Of a stretch of DNA of 64,000 nucleotides, positions 53,428 through 63,840 are shown piece after piece (the first letter of the stretch is position 1; every line of letters starts with the position of its first letter). The position numbers and the translations under genes were made by a program. Source of the DNA: Microbacterium nymphoidis (GTDB taxonomy: Bacteria; Actinomycetota; Actinomycetes; Actinomycetales; Microbacteriaceae); the NCBI RefSeq assembly GCF_021044885.1, contig NZ_JAJNOD010000006.1, positions 1-64,000 on the forward strand, written 5' to 3'. Below the pieces are notes generated by a model. That model did not search any database. It was given only the letters and a program-made list of their open reading frames with translations, and was not told where the DNA came from.

Positions 53428-54294
53428 TCAGAGGTCCTGGGCAAAGCGACCCTCCAGGCGCCGGAAGACGAGCTGGCCCACGAAGACCAGGATGAGGCTG
53501 GTGATGAACGCGATGCCGACATAGGTCCACAGGCCGTCGATCACCTGAGCGTTCTTGGGGTGCAGTCCGCCCCAGATGCCGAAGTGGAACAGCTCCACGG
53601 CCATGGTGATCGGATTGAGGCGGTAGATCACCCACAGCCAGTGCGGGATCTCCGCCTGCACCATCGTCCACTGGTACATCACCGGCGACGCCCACACGGC
53701 GCACATCGTGATGATCTCCACGAAGCTCTGCGCGTCGCGGAAGGTGACGTTGATCGATCCGAACAGCAGGCCGAGCCCGGTGGCCAGCAGTGCCACCAGC
53801 ACGAGCCCGAGCAGGATCGCGGCCACCTGCAGCAGCGAGGGAGCCCAGCCGAAGAACAGCGAGATCACGATGACCACCACCACCTGGGGCAGGGTGTTCA
53901 CCGCCGCGATGAGCATGCTCGCCACCGGGAACATCTCGCGGGGCAGGTAGATCTTCTTGATCAGCGCCGCATTGTCCACGAGAGATCGGGTCGCGTTGGA
54001 GAACGCCTCGTTGAAGAAGGTCACCACGGTGATGCCCGACAGCAGATAGATCGGGAAGAACTCGACGTTCTTGTTCTGGCCGAGGAACACGCCGATCGCC
54101 AGCCAGAACACGACGAACTGCACGAGAGGCTTCACATACGACCACAGCCAGCCCAGGATCGAACCGCGGTAGCGGATCTGGATCTCCTTGCGGACGATGA
54201 GCGAGAGCAGGTAGCGGTGATCGAAGACATCGAGCAGGCCGTGGCTGCGCCCCGGACGCTCGAGCGTCGCGGCGTCCGTGGACGATCGCGTCAT
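53428..54294 (-). CDS. Polysaccharide ABC exporter permease (ABC-2 type)
   Basis: A 288-residue permease with six spans of the Wzm/TagG family. The cytoplasmic N-terminus has the IQIRYRGSILGWLW interface helix that opens this family, and the NPITMAVELFHFGIW segment lies before the last span. It is the first gene of a minus-strand unit running permease, ATPase, SDR and cytidylyltransferase. Confidence 0.93.
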   Translation of the reverse strand: MTRSSTDAATLERPGRSHGLLDVFDHRYLLSLIVRKEIQIRYRGSILGWLWSYVKPLVQFVVFWLAIGVFLGQNKNVEFFPIYLLSGITVVTFFNEAFSNATRSLVDNAALIKKIYLPREMFPVASMLIAAVNTLPQVVVVIVISLFFGWAPSLLQVAAILLGLVLVALLATGLGLLFGSINVTFRDAQSFVEIITMCAVWASPVMYQWTMVQAEIPHWLWVIYRLNPITMAVELFHFGIWGGLHPKNAQVIDGLWTYVGIAFITSLILVFVGQLVFRRLEGRFAQDL

Positions 54295-54420
54295 TCTGCT
54301 CCTCAGTGGTCGGGCTGCCGGACCAGGAGGATCCGGCCGAGCGGGCGCTGACCATCCTAATGGCGCTGAGTGTCGCGACGTTGAGAGAGCCCTGATCCGC
54401 GAGTCCCGGTCACCTGAGCG

Positions 54421-54456
54421 CGCCCTGACAGGGCGGAAAAACGCCGCTGGTAGGCT
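54421..54456 (+). promoter_or_regulatory. Candidate promoter region of the glycosyltransferase operon
   Basis: An extended -10 TGGTAGGCT (54448-54456) lies 28 bp before the GTG at 54485. Just upstream is a 6-bp inverted repeat, CGCCCT with AGGGCG (54421-54426 with 54430-54435). No good -35 is seen. Confidence 0.35.
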
Positions 54457-54484
54457 TCTCCGGTACCTGCGAGAGTGGAGATCT

Positions 54485-56179
54485 GTGCCCGTGTCGATCG
54501 AGCGCCAGTTCGGCGAGCCCGCCCTGTTCGAGATCCTCCGAGGCGATGAGATCCCCGCCGATCTCAGCGTGCGCGAGCAGCGGATCCTGGCGGGGGCGTG
54601 CGCGTTTCACGCCCTGATGGCGCCGGGACGGACGCTTCGCCTCATCGCCTATGACGGCGGGCCCACCGACCTTCCGCGCACCACGGATGACAGCTCGTTC
54701 AGCGGAGCGTCCCGGGCGTTCCAGCGCCGGCTGTGGACCGCCGAGATCCGCAGCCTCGTCGCCGACGAGCCGCGGGAGCACACAGCCGTCGAGGCGCCGG
54801 CGGACGAGCTGATCGACGGCGACATCCGCCACATCCACATTCCCCGCGACAGCGTGCTCGACTTCGACCCGCCGCGCGACATCTCACCCGACCCGGTGCG
54901 CCGCGCGCTCCGGGCGATCCGCTCACGCACGCCGCTGCTGTACGACCAGGTGCGCGATCTGGAGCTGCTGCGCCACCGGCGCCCGCTGCACTCGCCGGTG
55001 CCGCGCCGGGACTACGCCGCCGACTTCCTCCCGGGCGGAATCCATGAGGACGCTCGCCTCGTCCCTGCGGTGGAAGCCCCCGCCGGCGCGCCGCGGGCCG
55101 TCCTGGTCGGGATGCACTGGTTCGAGATGGGCGGCGCCGAGCGCTGGGCGTTCGAGACGGTACGCATGATCCGCGACGCGGGCTTCGTGCCGATCGTGCT
55201 GGCCAACCGCGACTCGCACCAGCCGTGGATCGATCGCGCCGAGCTCGACGGTGCCGTCACCATCCCGTTCTCGGAGGCGACGGCGCTCTCGCAGACTCCG
55301 GGGGTGGAGGAACTGCTGCGCGCGATCCTTCGCACCTGGGACGTGCGCGGTGTGTTCGTGCACCACAACCAATGGCTCTACGATCGACTGCCGTGGATCC
55401 GCGCCTCGCGTCCGCAGATCCCGATCATCGACACCACCCACATCGTGGAGTACCGCGGCGGCGGCTACCCCGCCTCCGCCGTCATGGCCGATGCGCCGAT
55501 CACCACGCACCACGTGATCTCGCCTGCTCTGGAGCGCTGGATGCGTGATGTGCAGGGCATCGATGCGGACAAGATCGTCATGGCTCCGCTGGTGGGCCTC
55601 ACCGTGGCGGAAGGAGTCGAGCCGGTCTTCCGCCCCCGCAGTGACGGCCCCTTCACCGTGTCCTTCGTCGGCCGGATCGCCCGGCAGAAGGCCCCCGAGG
55701 TCTTCGTCGAGGCCGTGGGGCGCATCCACGCGGCCGACCCGTCGATCCGTTTCATCATGCACGGCGACGGCGACATGGCCGGGGCGATCGAGGACTTCAT
55801 CGCCGGCAAGGGGCTCACGGACGTGATCATCCGGCGCGACTCGTCGGTGCCCGTGGCGGAGACGTATGCCGAGACCGACCTGCTCATGATCACGGCGCAC
55901 AACGAGGGACTGACCCTCACCACGCTCGAGGCGATCGCGGCCGGCGTGCCGGTGATCTCCACGGACGTGGGTGCCCAGTCCGATATCGTGCCTGCGCGGG
56001 CGCTCACCTCGCGCAACGCGTTCCTCGCGGCACGCGCCCAGGCGGATCTCGCGCTGCGGCTGGCGGGGGATGAAGCCGCCCGCCGACAGCTCTGGCACGA
56101 TGAACGCGAAGCGGAGAAGACCTTGATGAACACGCAATCGGCGGGCGAGTGGTTCGCACAGGAGGTGGCGACATGGTAG
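54485..56179 (+). CDS. Glycosyltransferase family 4 protein with N-terminal extension
   Basis: A 564-residue protein. The first ~200 residues are a domain I do not recognise. The glycosyltransferase part starts at GMHWFEMGGAERWAFE (209-224) and has FVGRIARQKAPEVF and NEGLTLTTLEAIAAGVPVIST, the GT-B donor site of family 4. The start is GTG 54485 or 54491, both behind GGAG. It is divergent from the ABC exporter and is followed by a GT2 gene overlapping by 7 bp. Confidence 0.85.
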   Translation: MPVSIERQFGEPALFEILRGDEIPADLSVREQRILAGACAFHALMAPGRTLRLIAYDGGPTDLPRTTDDSSFSGASRAFQRRLWTAEIRSLVADEPREHTAVEAPADELIDGDIRHIHIPRDSVLDFDPPRDISPDPVRRALRAIRSRTPLLYDQVRDLELLRHRRPLHSPVPRRDYAADFLPGGIHEDARLVPAVEAPAGAPRAVLVGMHWFEMGGAERWAFETVRMIRDAGFVPIVLANRDSHQPWIDRAELDGAVTIPFSEATALSQTPGVEELLRAILRTWDVRGVFVHHNQWLYDRLPWIRASRPQIPIIDTTHIVEYRGGGYPASAVMADAPITTHHVISPALERWMRDVQGIDADKIVMAPLVGLTVAEGVEPVFRPRSDGPFTVSFVGRIARQKAPEVFVEAVGRIHAADPSIRFIMHGDGDMAGAIEDFIAGKGLTDVIIRRDSSVPVAETYAETDLLMITAHNEGLTLTTLEAIAAGVPVISTDVGAQSDIVPARALTSRNAFLAARAQADLALRLAGDEAARRQLWHDEREAEKTLMNTQSAGEWFAQEVATW

Positions 56180-57081
56180 CCGTCGCAGCAGTGGTGGTCA
56201 CGTTCAACCGCCTGGAGAAGCTCAAGACCGTCATCGCCTCGATCGAGGCGCAGACCCTCCCCGTCGAGACGTTGCTGATCATCGACAACGCGTCGACGGA
56301 CGGCACCGCCGAGTACCTGGCCTCCCTGACCACGACGGTGCCGCACGAGGTCATCACGATGGCGACCAACTCCGGTGGCGCCGGAGGGTTCTCCGAGGGC
56401 ATGCGTCGCGGCTACGAGACCGGGGCCGATCACGTGTGGATCATGGACGATGACTGCTACCCGAAGCCGGAAGCGCTCGCCAACATGGTCCGCGGCTTCG
56501 ACGAGGCCGTGGACGAGCTCGGCGGCGACGTTCCCTTCGCGTGCTCGGTGGTGGAGTACACCGACGGCAACATCTGCGAGATGAACAACCCCATCCCGAC
56601 GTGGGACTGGGGGCGGCTGCTCGTCAAGGGGCAGAACAGCGTGATGGTGACCACCTGCTCGTTCGTGTCGGTGCTCATCCCGCGGTGGGCGATAGCGCGC
56701 TACGGACTGCCGTACAAGGAGTACTTCATCTGGTTCGACGACCGGGAGTACACGCAGCGGATGACGCGCCTGTGCCCCGGTGTCCAGGTGATGGACAGCG
56801 TCGTGGTGCACGACATGGGCGACAACAAGGGCGTCAACTTCGCCATGGTCGATGCCAAGAGCGTCTGGAAATTCTCCTACGGCGTGCGCAACGAGGCGTC
56901 GTGGCGCCTGCACCACCAGGGATTCCTGTACTACCTGGAGTTCGGTGCCCGCCTGTTCGTCAGTCTGCACCGCGGGCGGGTCTCGCTGCCCCTGCGCGCC
57001 AAGCTGATGCGCAAGTGGCTGCAGGGCATCACCTTCAACCCGCGCATCGACTACGTCGACTCCCCGCGCGTGACCGCCTGA
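56173..57081 (+). CDS. Glycosyltransferase family 2 protein
   Basis: A 302-residue GT-A enzyme. It opens with VAAVVVTFNR, has the IDNASTDGT and TNSGGAGGF motifs and the metal-binding DDD in VWIMDDDCYP, then FIWFDDREYTQR. The pattern resembles the GlfT1/rhamnosyl- or galactofuranosyl-transferase branch. AGGAGGTGGCGAC precedes the ATG, an unusually strong site that overrides the overlap with the upstream gene. It probably adds a sugar to the growing glycan at the inner membrane face. Confidence 0.88.
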   Translation: MVAVAAVVVTFNRLEKLKTVIASIEAQTLPVETLLIIDNASTDGTAEYLASLTTTVPHEVITMATNSGGAGGFSEGMRRGYETGADHVWIMDDDCYPKPEALANMVRGFDEAVDELGGDVPFACSVVEYTDGNICEMNNPIPTWDWGRLLVKGQNSVMVTTCSFVSVLIPRWAIARYGLPYKEYFIWFDDREYTQRMTRLCPGVQVMDSVVVHDMGDNKGVNFAMVDAKSVWKFSYGVRNEASWRLHHQGFLYYLEFGARLFVSLHRGRVSLPLRAKLMRKWLQGITFNPRIDYVDSPRVTA

Positions 57082-57088
57082 GCCGGCG

Positions 57089-59059
57089 ATGAGCGGTTCC
57101 CTCGACACCTGGATCGGATTCCTCCCGGCGGTGCTGGCCGCCATCGGGGTCCTGGCGGTACCGGGCTTCGTCCTGGGCTTCTTCCTGCGTCTGCGCGGCT
57201 GGTGGCTGCTGGGGGCCGCAGCGCCCCTGTCGGTCTCTCTCATCACCGTTGCATCGGTCATCGCCGGGTGGACGCCGCTGCGCTGGAACATCCTGCCCGT
57301 GCTGGCCCTGACAGCGGTGGCGTCGGTGGCCGCGTGGGCGTGGATGCGCTGGGTGGGCAAGCCCGTCGCCCCGGCTGCTCGTCGGCGACCCGCCGGGCTG
57401 CGTGTCTGGGCGGGCGCGCTCGCGATGCTCGCCCCTGCGGCGCTCATCACCTGGGTGCTGGCCCATGCGATCGGGGACCCCACGCTGATCAATCAGCGCT
57501 ACGACAACTTCTTCCACGTGAACGCGATCCAGTACGTGCTGGACACCGGGAATGCATCGCCGTTCTGGGTGGGAACGATGACCTCGCCCGGGAATCTGCT
57601 CTTCTACCCGTCCGGCTGGCACGCGGTCGCGTCGCTGATCGTTCAGCTGTCGGGCGCTTCTGTCGCGCTGGCGAGCAACGCCCTGGTGTTCGTGGCCGCC
57701 GCGCTGGTGTGGCCGGCCTCGATCGTCCTGCTCACCGGACGCCTGCTCGGCTCGAGCCCGCTGGCTCGCGTCGCGGGCGGGGTTCTCGCCGCGGCCTCGC
57801 CCGCGTTCCCGTACCTGCCCCTGCACTACGGCCCCGTCTATCCGCTCTTTCTGGGGCTCGCGATCGCCCCGGTCGCGATCGCCGCGATGATCACCGTTCT
57901 GCGCCCGCATCGCGCGCCCCGCAGACAGGACGCGATACTCCTCGTCGTGCTGCTCCTGCCGGGTGTCGCCCTGGCGCACCCGAGCGCCTTCCTGGCGGTG
58001 CTCGCGCTGTCGGTCCCGTCGGTGCTCGCCCTCGCCCTCCACCTGTGGCGGACCCGCGCGCGGACGCGTGATCGGGCGCTGGTGCTGTCCGGGATGATCG
58101 CGCTGGGCGTCGTCGGCATCGTCGTGCTGAAGTTCGTCCGTCCACCGGCTCAGGAGATCTACTGGCCCGTCACCGGTACGCTCCCCACCGCGGTGGGGGA
58201 GGTGGTGACAGCGGCGGTGTTCGACTACCCCGTGGCCTATCTCCTCGCACTCCTCGCCCTCGTGGGAGCCGTCACGGCCCTGCGTCGCCCGACCTATCTG
58301 CGGGCGGTGGCGCTGGGGATGCTGGTGATCGGCGGGGCGCTCTACGTGATCGTCGCCGGGTCGCCCTTCGAGACACTGCGGACCTGGCTCACCGGGCCGT
58401 GGTACAACAACCCCCCGCGTCTGGCGAGCATCTGGGTCATCACGGTGGTTCCGATCGCGGCGCTCGGCGCCCAGCATCTGGTGCGGCTGGTCGTGCGCCT
58501 TCTCACGGTGTCACGCCTGCGGCGCCTGCGCGGCGTCATACCGCTCGCGCTGGGGGTCTTCGCCGTGCTGCTTCTGCTGGGTGTGAACTCCGGTGCGCTG
58601 CGTCAGGCGCAGACCGACCTGCACGTTGCCTACGGCAATGGTGAGGGCACGGACGGCCCGATCCTGTCCGCCGGGGAGTACAAGCTGCTCTCGGAGCTGG
58701 ACGAGTACGTGCCCGAGGGCGACGTGATCGCGGGCAACCCCTGGACGGGGACCTCCTTCGCCTATGGCATCAGCGGCCGTGAGGTCCTCATGCCACACCT
58801 CCTGATGGTCGAGACGCCGGATGCGGCCGTGATCAACAGCTCCTTCGACACCGAGGGCGACAGCCCGCGGATGTGTCAGGCGCTGGAGGCCACCGGGGTG
58901 CGTTACATCCTCGTGTTCGACGGCGGGGAGTTCATGGAGTCGGATCATCCGGACTTCAGCGGCCTGGACGATCTCGATGACTCGCCGTACGCGCGCCTGG
59001 TCGCGAGTGAGCCGGGGGCCGAGCTTTACCAGGTCACCTCCTGCGGCCTCGCGAACTGA
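57089..59059 (+). CDS. Large polytopic membrane protein (DUF6541-like)
   Basis: A 656-residue protein with about 12-13 spans in its first 500 residues and a soluble, extracellular-looking C-terminal region (about 510-656) that contains GNPWTGTSFAYGISGREVLMP. Such proteins lie in actinobacterial envelope loci and recall GT-C glycosyltransferases, but no catalytic loop is proven here. It starts 7 bp after the GT2 gene and ends at a terminator. Confidence 0.75.
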   Translation: MSGSLDTWIGFLPAVLAAIGVLAVPGFVLGFFLRLRGWWLLGAAAPLSVSLITVASVIAGWTPLRWNILPVLALTAVASVAAWAWMRWVGKPVAPAARRRPAGLRVWAGALAMLAPAALITWVLAHAIGDPTLINQRYDNFFHVNAIQYVLDTGNASPFWVGTMTSPGNLLFYPSGWHAVASLIVQLSGASVALASNALVFVAAALVWPASIVLLTGRLLGSSPLARVAGGVLAAASPAFPYLPLHYGPVYPLFLGLAIAPVAIAAMITVLRPHRAPRRQDAILLVVLLLPGVALAHPSAFLAVLALSVPSVLALALHLWRTRARTRDRALVLSGMIALGVVGIVVLKFVRPPAQEIYWPVTGTLPTAVGEVVTAAVFDYPVAYLLALLALVGAVTALRRPTYLRAVALGMLVIGGALYVIVAGSPFETLRTWLTGPWYNNPPRLASIWVITVVPIAALGAQHLVRLVVRLLTVSRLRRLRGVIPLALGVFAVLLLLGVNSGALRQAQTDLHVAYGNGEGTDGPILSAGEYKLLSELDEYVPEGDVIAGNPWTGTSFAYGISGREVLMPHLLMVETPDAAVINSSFDTEGDSPRMCQALEATGVRYILVFDGGEFMESDHPDFSGLDDLDDSPYARLVASEPGAELYQVTSCGLAN

Positions 59060-59120
59060 TCCGCGATCCGCGCCGCCGCAGGTGACGCGGGGAGGCGGGC
59101 AGGCGCTGAGTCCGAAACGG

Positions 59121-59152
59121 AAGGCCGTGCTGTCCTGGGACAGCACGGCCTT
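59121..59152. terminator. Bidirectional terminator
   Basis: A perfect 14-bp stem (59121-59134 with 59139-59152) with a 4-base loop and short T run, between convergent genes. Confidence 0.85.
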
Positions 59153-59169
59153 TCTCCGCAGAGGGGCGA

Positions 59170-61818
59170 TCAGCTGATCGGGGATCCGATGGGGTAGTCG
59201 GACGCCTTGCCGGGGACGACCGCCACGCCGCTGGCGGTGGCATTGCCTCCCAGGCGGAGGTAGGCCTCCCATGTCGTCACGTGACGCAGCGAGGTGCCGT
59301 CCATGTAGTAGATCTTGGGGTCGGTCCCGAACCGCGCGAAGCTGCCGTTCTTGAGCAGCGGCGTTCCATTGGCGAACTTGCTCCGCTGCGAGGTGGGCAG
59401 GCTGTCGACGTTCGGGATCTGACCGCCGTAGTAGCTCACGAAGGTGTCCCAGGTGGCGACGTAGCGAAGCTTCCCGCTCTCGGCGATGTAGATCTCGTCA
59501 GCGTTGCCGAAGCGGACCGCGTTGCGATCGGCGAGATACGGCTTGCCCAGCGTGAACGAGGCCTTCACCGATGCCGCACGCGGGTCCACGCTCGGGGTGG
59601 AGCCGCCGCTGAGCGAGACCAGGGAGGTCCAGGTGAGGACGTGGCGGATGGTGTTCTTCTGCACGACGTAGACGGCGGGGTCTCCGGCGAACGAGAGCAG
59701 CGCGCCCTCCCGCGCCACCAGCGGGTTGCCGACGCCGTACACCGTGATCGCGGCCTGAGCCCAGGAGACGGTGAGGATGGCCCGGTTGGGGGCGCCGTTC
59801 AGGGCGACGAGATCCGCGTAGCTCACCACGTGGCGAAGCGAGCCGGACGGGTCGAAGTAGTAGACCGCGGAACCACTCGCGGGACGAGCGAAGATCGGTC
59901 CGGTCAGGGTGGCGCCCGAGATCGCGGGCAGTCCTTCGCAGTCGGCGGCCGTGAGCTTGGTGGTGCGTACGTTGGTGGCGTTCGTCACCCGGCGCCAGGC
60001 GGATCCGTCGAGCACCCGGACCTCCTGCCCGCAGGCGACGGCCGGCAGCAGCGTGGTGCGGGTCACGGCGGAGGAGCTGACGGAGGAGTCGGCCACGGCG
60101 GTGACGCCGGAGGCACCGAACAGCGCCGCAAGATCCAGCGAGGGAACAGGAACCAGCGTTCCGGTGGGCGTCGTCAGATAGACCATGGCGGACGACGCGG
60201 CCCGCACGAGACGCCGATCGCCGAAGTAGGTGGCGCCGGCCGTGATGCGCGCCGCCGCCGCGGGGTCCATGGTGGCCACGTAGGTGCTCTCCGCCCCAAG
60301 CCGATCGCTCAGCGCAGTGGCGTCGTAGACGTACTGAGAGCGGGAGTACCGGGCGGTGAAGACCTGCGATCCCGTACCCACCCGGTACACGGAGCCGACC
60401 TCGGCGCCCGTGGCGAAGGCGTCCATGACCGACGCCGGCAGATCGCGCGCGTTCTCGGCGCGGTAGCCGAACTGCGTCACGGACTCCACCGTGCGGAAGC
60501 GGTGCTTCGTGCGGTCGGATTCCAGAAGGTAGATCGCGCCGTTGCGGGGATCACGCACGGAACGGGTGACCACTCCGCCGTTGCCGAGGCGAGACACCTC
60601 GGCGGAGGAGACGATGACGATCGAGCCGAAGGTCGCGGTGTAGGCGTCGAGATCGGCGGCCGTGGAGATCTGGTAGCGGGTGCCACCGGCGGCCAGATAC
60701 ACGGCCGGGGCGTCGGACGCGCGGATGATGCGCACGTTGTCCGCCGGCGTCGTCGGCGTGCCGCCGCCCTGGGTGGAGCCGAACCACTGGTTGAAGTACA
60801 GGTAGAAGTTCCGGTTGCCGTAGCTCGAGCAGCCATCGCCCTCGCCATACCCCGCGTTCAGTGCGGCGCGGTTGGGCTGGTAGGGCGTGTAGTAGTAGAG
60901 CGCCGACGTGGCCTTGTTGGAGATGTAGACCGGAGCCGCGCCGCAGCTGGCGTTGGGGTGCCAGTAGATGTTGGAGGTGCGGCCCGCGGGGTAGTACGTG
61001 AAGTAGCGCCCCTCCATGTAGATGTTCATCTGGCGGGCCGCGCCGTAGATCTGGTAGAAGAATCCGGCGAACGCCGGGTCACACGGCGCCGTGTCGGGGC
61101 ATCCCTGTCCGAGTGCCATGTCATAGCGCCACTGGCTCGGCCACGTGTGGGTGACGAGTCCCTGCTCCTTCTGGAGCATCACGATCAGCACCTGCGGGTT
61201 GATGTTGCAGGACTGGGAGACCTTGTAGATGATCGTGGCCGCGGACTCGTTGGCAGCGCCCGAGTAGCCGCTGCAGTAGGAGTCGGCGGAGCGGTTGGGC
61301 GTGTTCTGGCGGTAGTCCTTCAGGCAGGTGTAGCCGGACTGGCAGGTCCCCACCATCTTGCGGAAGAACGTGTCGATCGAGGACGCCGACATCGTGTTCT
61401 TGTTCGTGAACGTCGCGTCGTTGATGATGTTCCCGGCCTGGAAGCCGGCCACCGCGGCCGAGGCTTCCGCGAGCGTCGCCGAGAAGGCTGCCGCGGCGGC
61501 GATCGCGGGTCCTCCGGTGACGGAGGGTGAGGGCGTTGGCGCCGGCTCATCGCTGAGCACGGGCTCGGGTGTCTCGACGACCTCTGGTGACGTGGCCTCC
61601 GGCGACGGGGATGCCGTGCCTGTTTCGCCCGGCTGCGGGGTCGGATCCGGCGTCTCGGTGATCGGGGAGTCGCTCGGCGACGGGGAAGCCGTGCTGACGG
61701 CGGGATCCGGCGTCGACTGGGCGAGGGCCGGCTGCGCGGCCAGCAGGGAGAGGCACAGCGCGGCCGACGCGAGAGCCGCGACGAGGGCACGGCGACGGGT
61801 GGGGAGCGTCGGAGTCAC
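59170..61818 (-). CDS. Large secreted repeat protein, possible wall hydrolase or adhesin
   Basis: An 882-residue exported protein. A signal peptide ends near ALA-QS (33/34). A Pro/Ser/Thr/Glu-rich stalk (35-105) follows. Residues 125-350 form a conserved-looking domain with eight cysteines (159, 165, 182, 204, 240, 246, 292, 330) and NPQVLIVMLQKEQGLVTHTW, whose Glu218 is placed like a muramidase-type acid. About seven degenerate repeats of 50-65 residues fill 362-882, with a core like IYxxxxGxLRHVxTW. No anchor motif ends it. The GTG at 61818 follows GGGG; the frame extends to 62838 but that is antisense to rmlA. Confidence 0.8.
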   Translation of the reverse strand: MTPTLPTRRRALVAALASAALCLSLLAAQPALAQSTPDPAVSTASPSPSDSPITETPDPTPQPGETGTASPSPEATSPEVVETPEPVLSDEPAPTPSPSVTGGPAIAAAAAFSATLAEASAAVAGFQAGNIINDATFTNKNTMSASSIDTFFRKMVGTCQSGYTCLKDYRQNTPNRSADSYCSGYSGAANESAATIIYKVSQSCNINPQVLIVMLQKEQGLVTHTWPSQWRYDMALGQGCPDTAPCDPAFAGFFYQIYGAARQMNIYMEGRYFTYYPAGRTSNIYWHPNASCGAAPVYISNKATSALYYYTPYQPNRAALNAGYGEGDGCSSYGNRNFYLYFNQWFGSTQGGGTPTTPADNVRIIRASDAPAVYLAAGGTRYQISTAADLDAYTATFGSIVIVSSAEVSRLGNGGVVTRSVRDPRNGAIYLLESDRTKHRFRTVESVTQFGYRAENARDLPASVMDAFATGAEVGSVYRVGTGSQVFTARYSRSQYVYDATALSDRLGAESTYVATMDPAAAARITAGATYFGDRRLVRAASSAMVYLTTPTGTLVPVPSLDLAALFGASGVTAVADSSVSSSAVTRTTLLPAVACGQEVRVLDGSAWRRVTNATNVRTTKLTAADCEGLPAISGATLTGPIFARPASGSAVYYFDPSGSLRHVVSYADLVALNGAPNRAILTVSWAQAAITVYGVGNPLVAREGALLSFAGDPAVYVVQKNTIRHVLTWTSLVSLSGGSTPSVDPRAASVKASFTLGKPYLADRNAVRFGNADEIYIAESGKLRYVATWDTFVSYYGGQIPNVDSLPTSQRSKFANGTPLLKNGSFARFGTDPKIYYMDGTSLRHVTTWEAYLRLGGNATASGVAVVPGKASDYPIGSPIS

Positions 61819-61837
61819 TGCCCCATTCTGACGGAAA

Positions 61838-61869
61838 GTGACTGATGATGCCACTGTTACTGTTGTGAC
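61838..61869. promoter_or_regulatory. Three phased GT(G/T)AC repeats upstream of the secreted-protein gene
   Basis: GTGAC, GTTAC and GTGAC start at 61838, 61856 and 61865, spacings of 18 and 9 bp. They lie in the 153-bp divergent region shared with rmlA. They could be half-sites of an OmpR-type regulator, but this is not established. Confidence 0.25.
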
Positions 61870-61971
61870 TGGCGTTGCTGACGAGTCTGCCACCGGCTCG
61901 TGTCCGAGTCGCGCAACGTCGGCGCGTGTCGGCGGGGCGTTCTCGCAGGGCCCGTATGACACCATGGAACC

Positions 61972-63839
<1,868 letters not shown>

Positions 63840-63840
63840 G

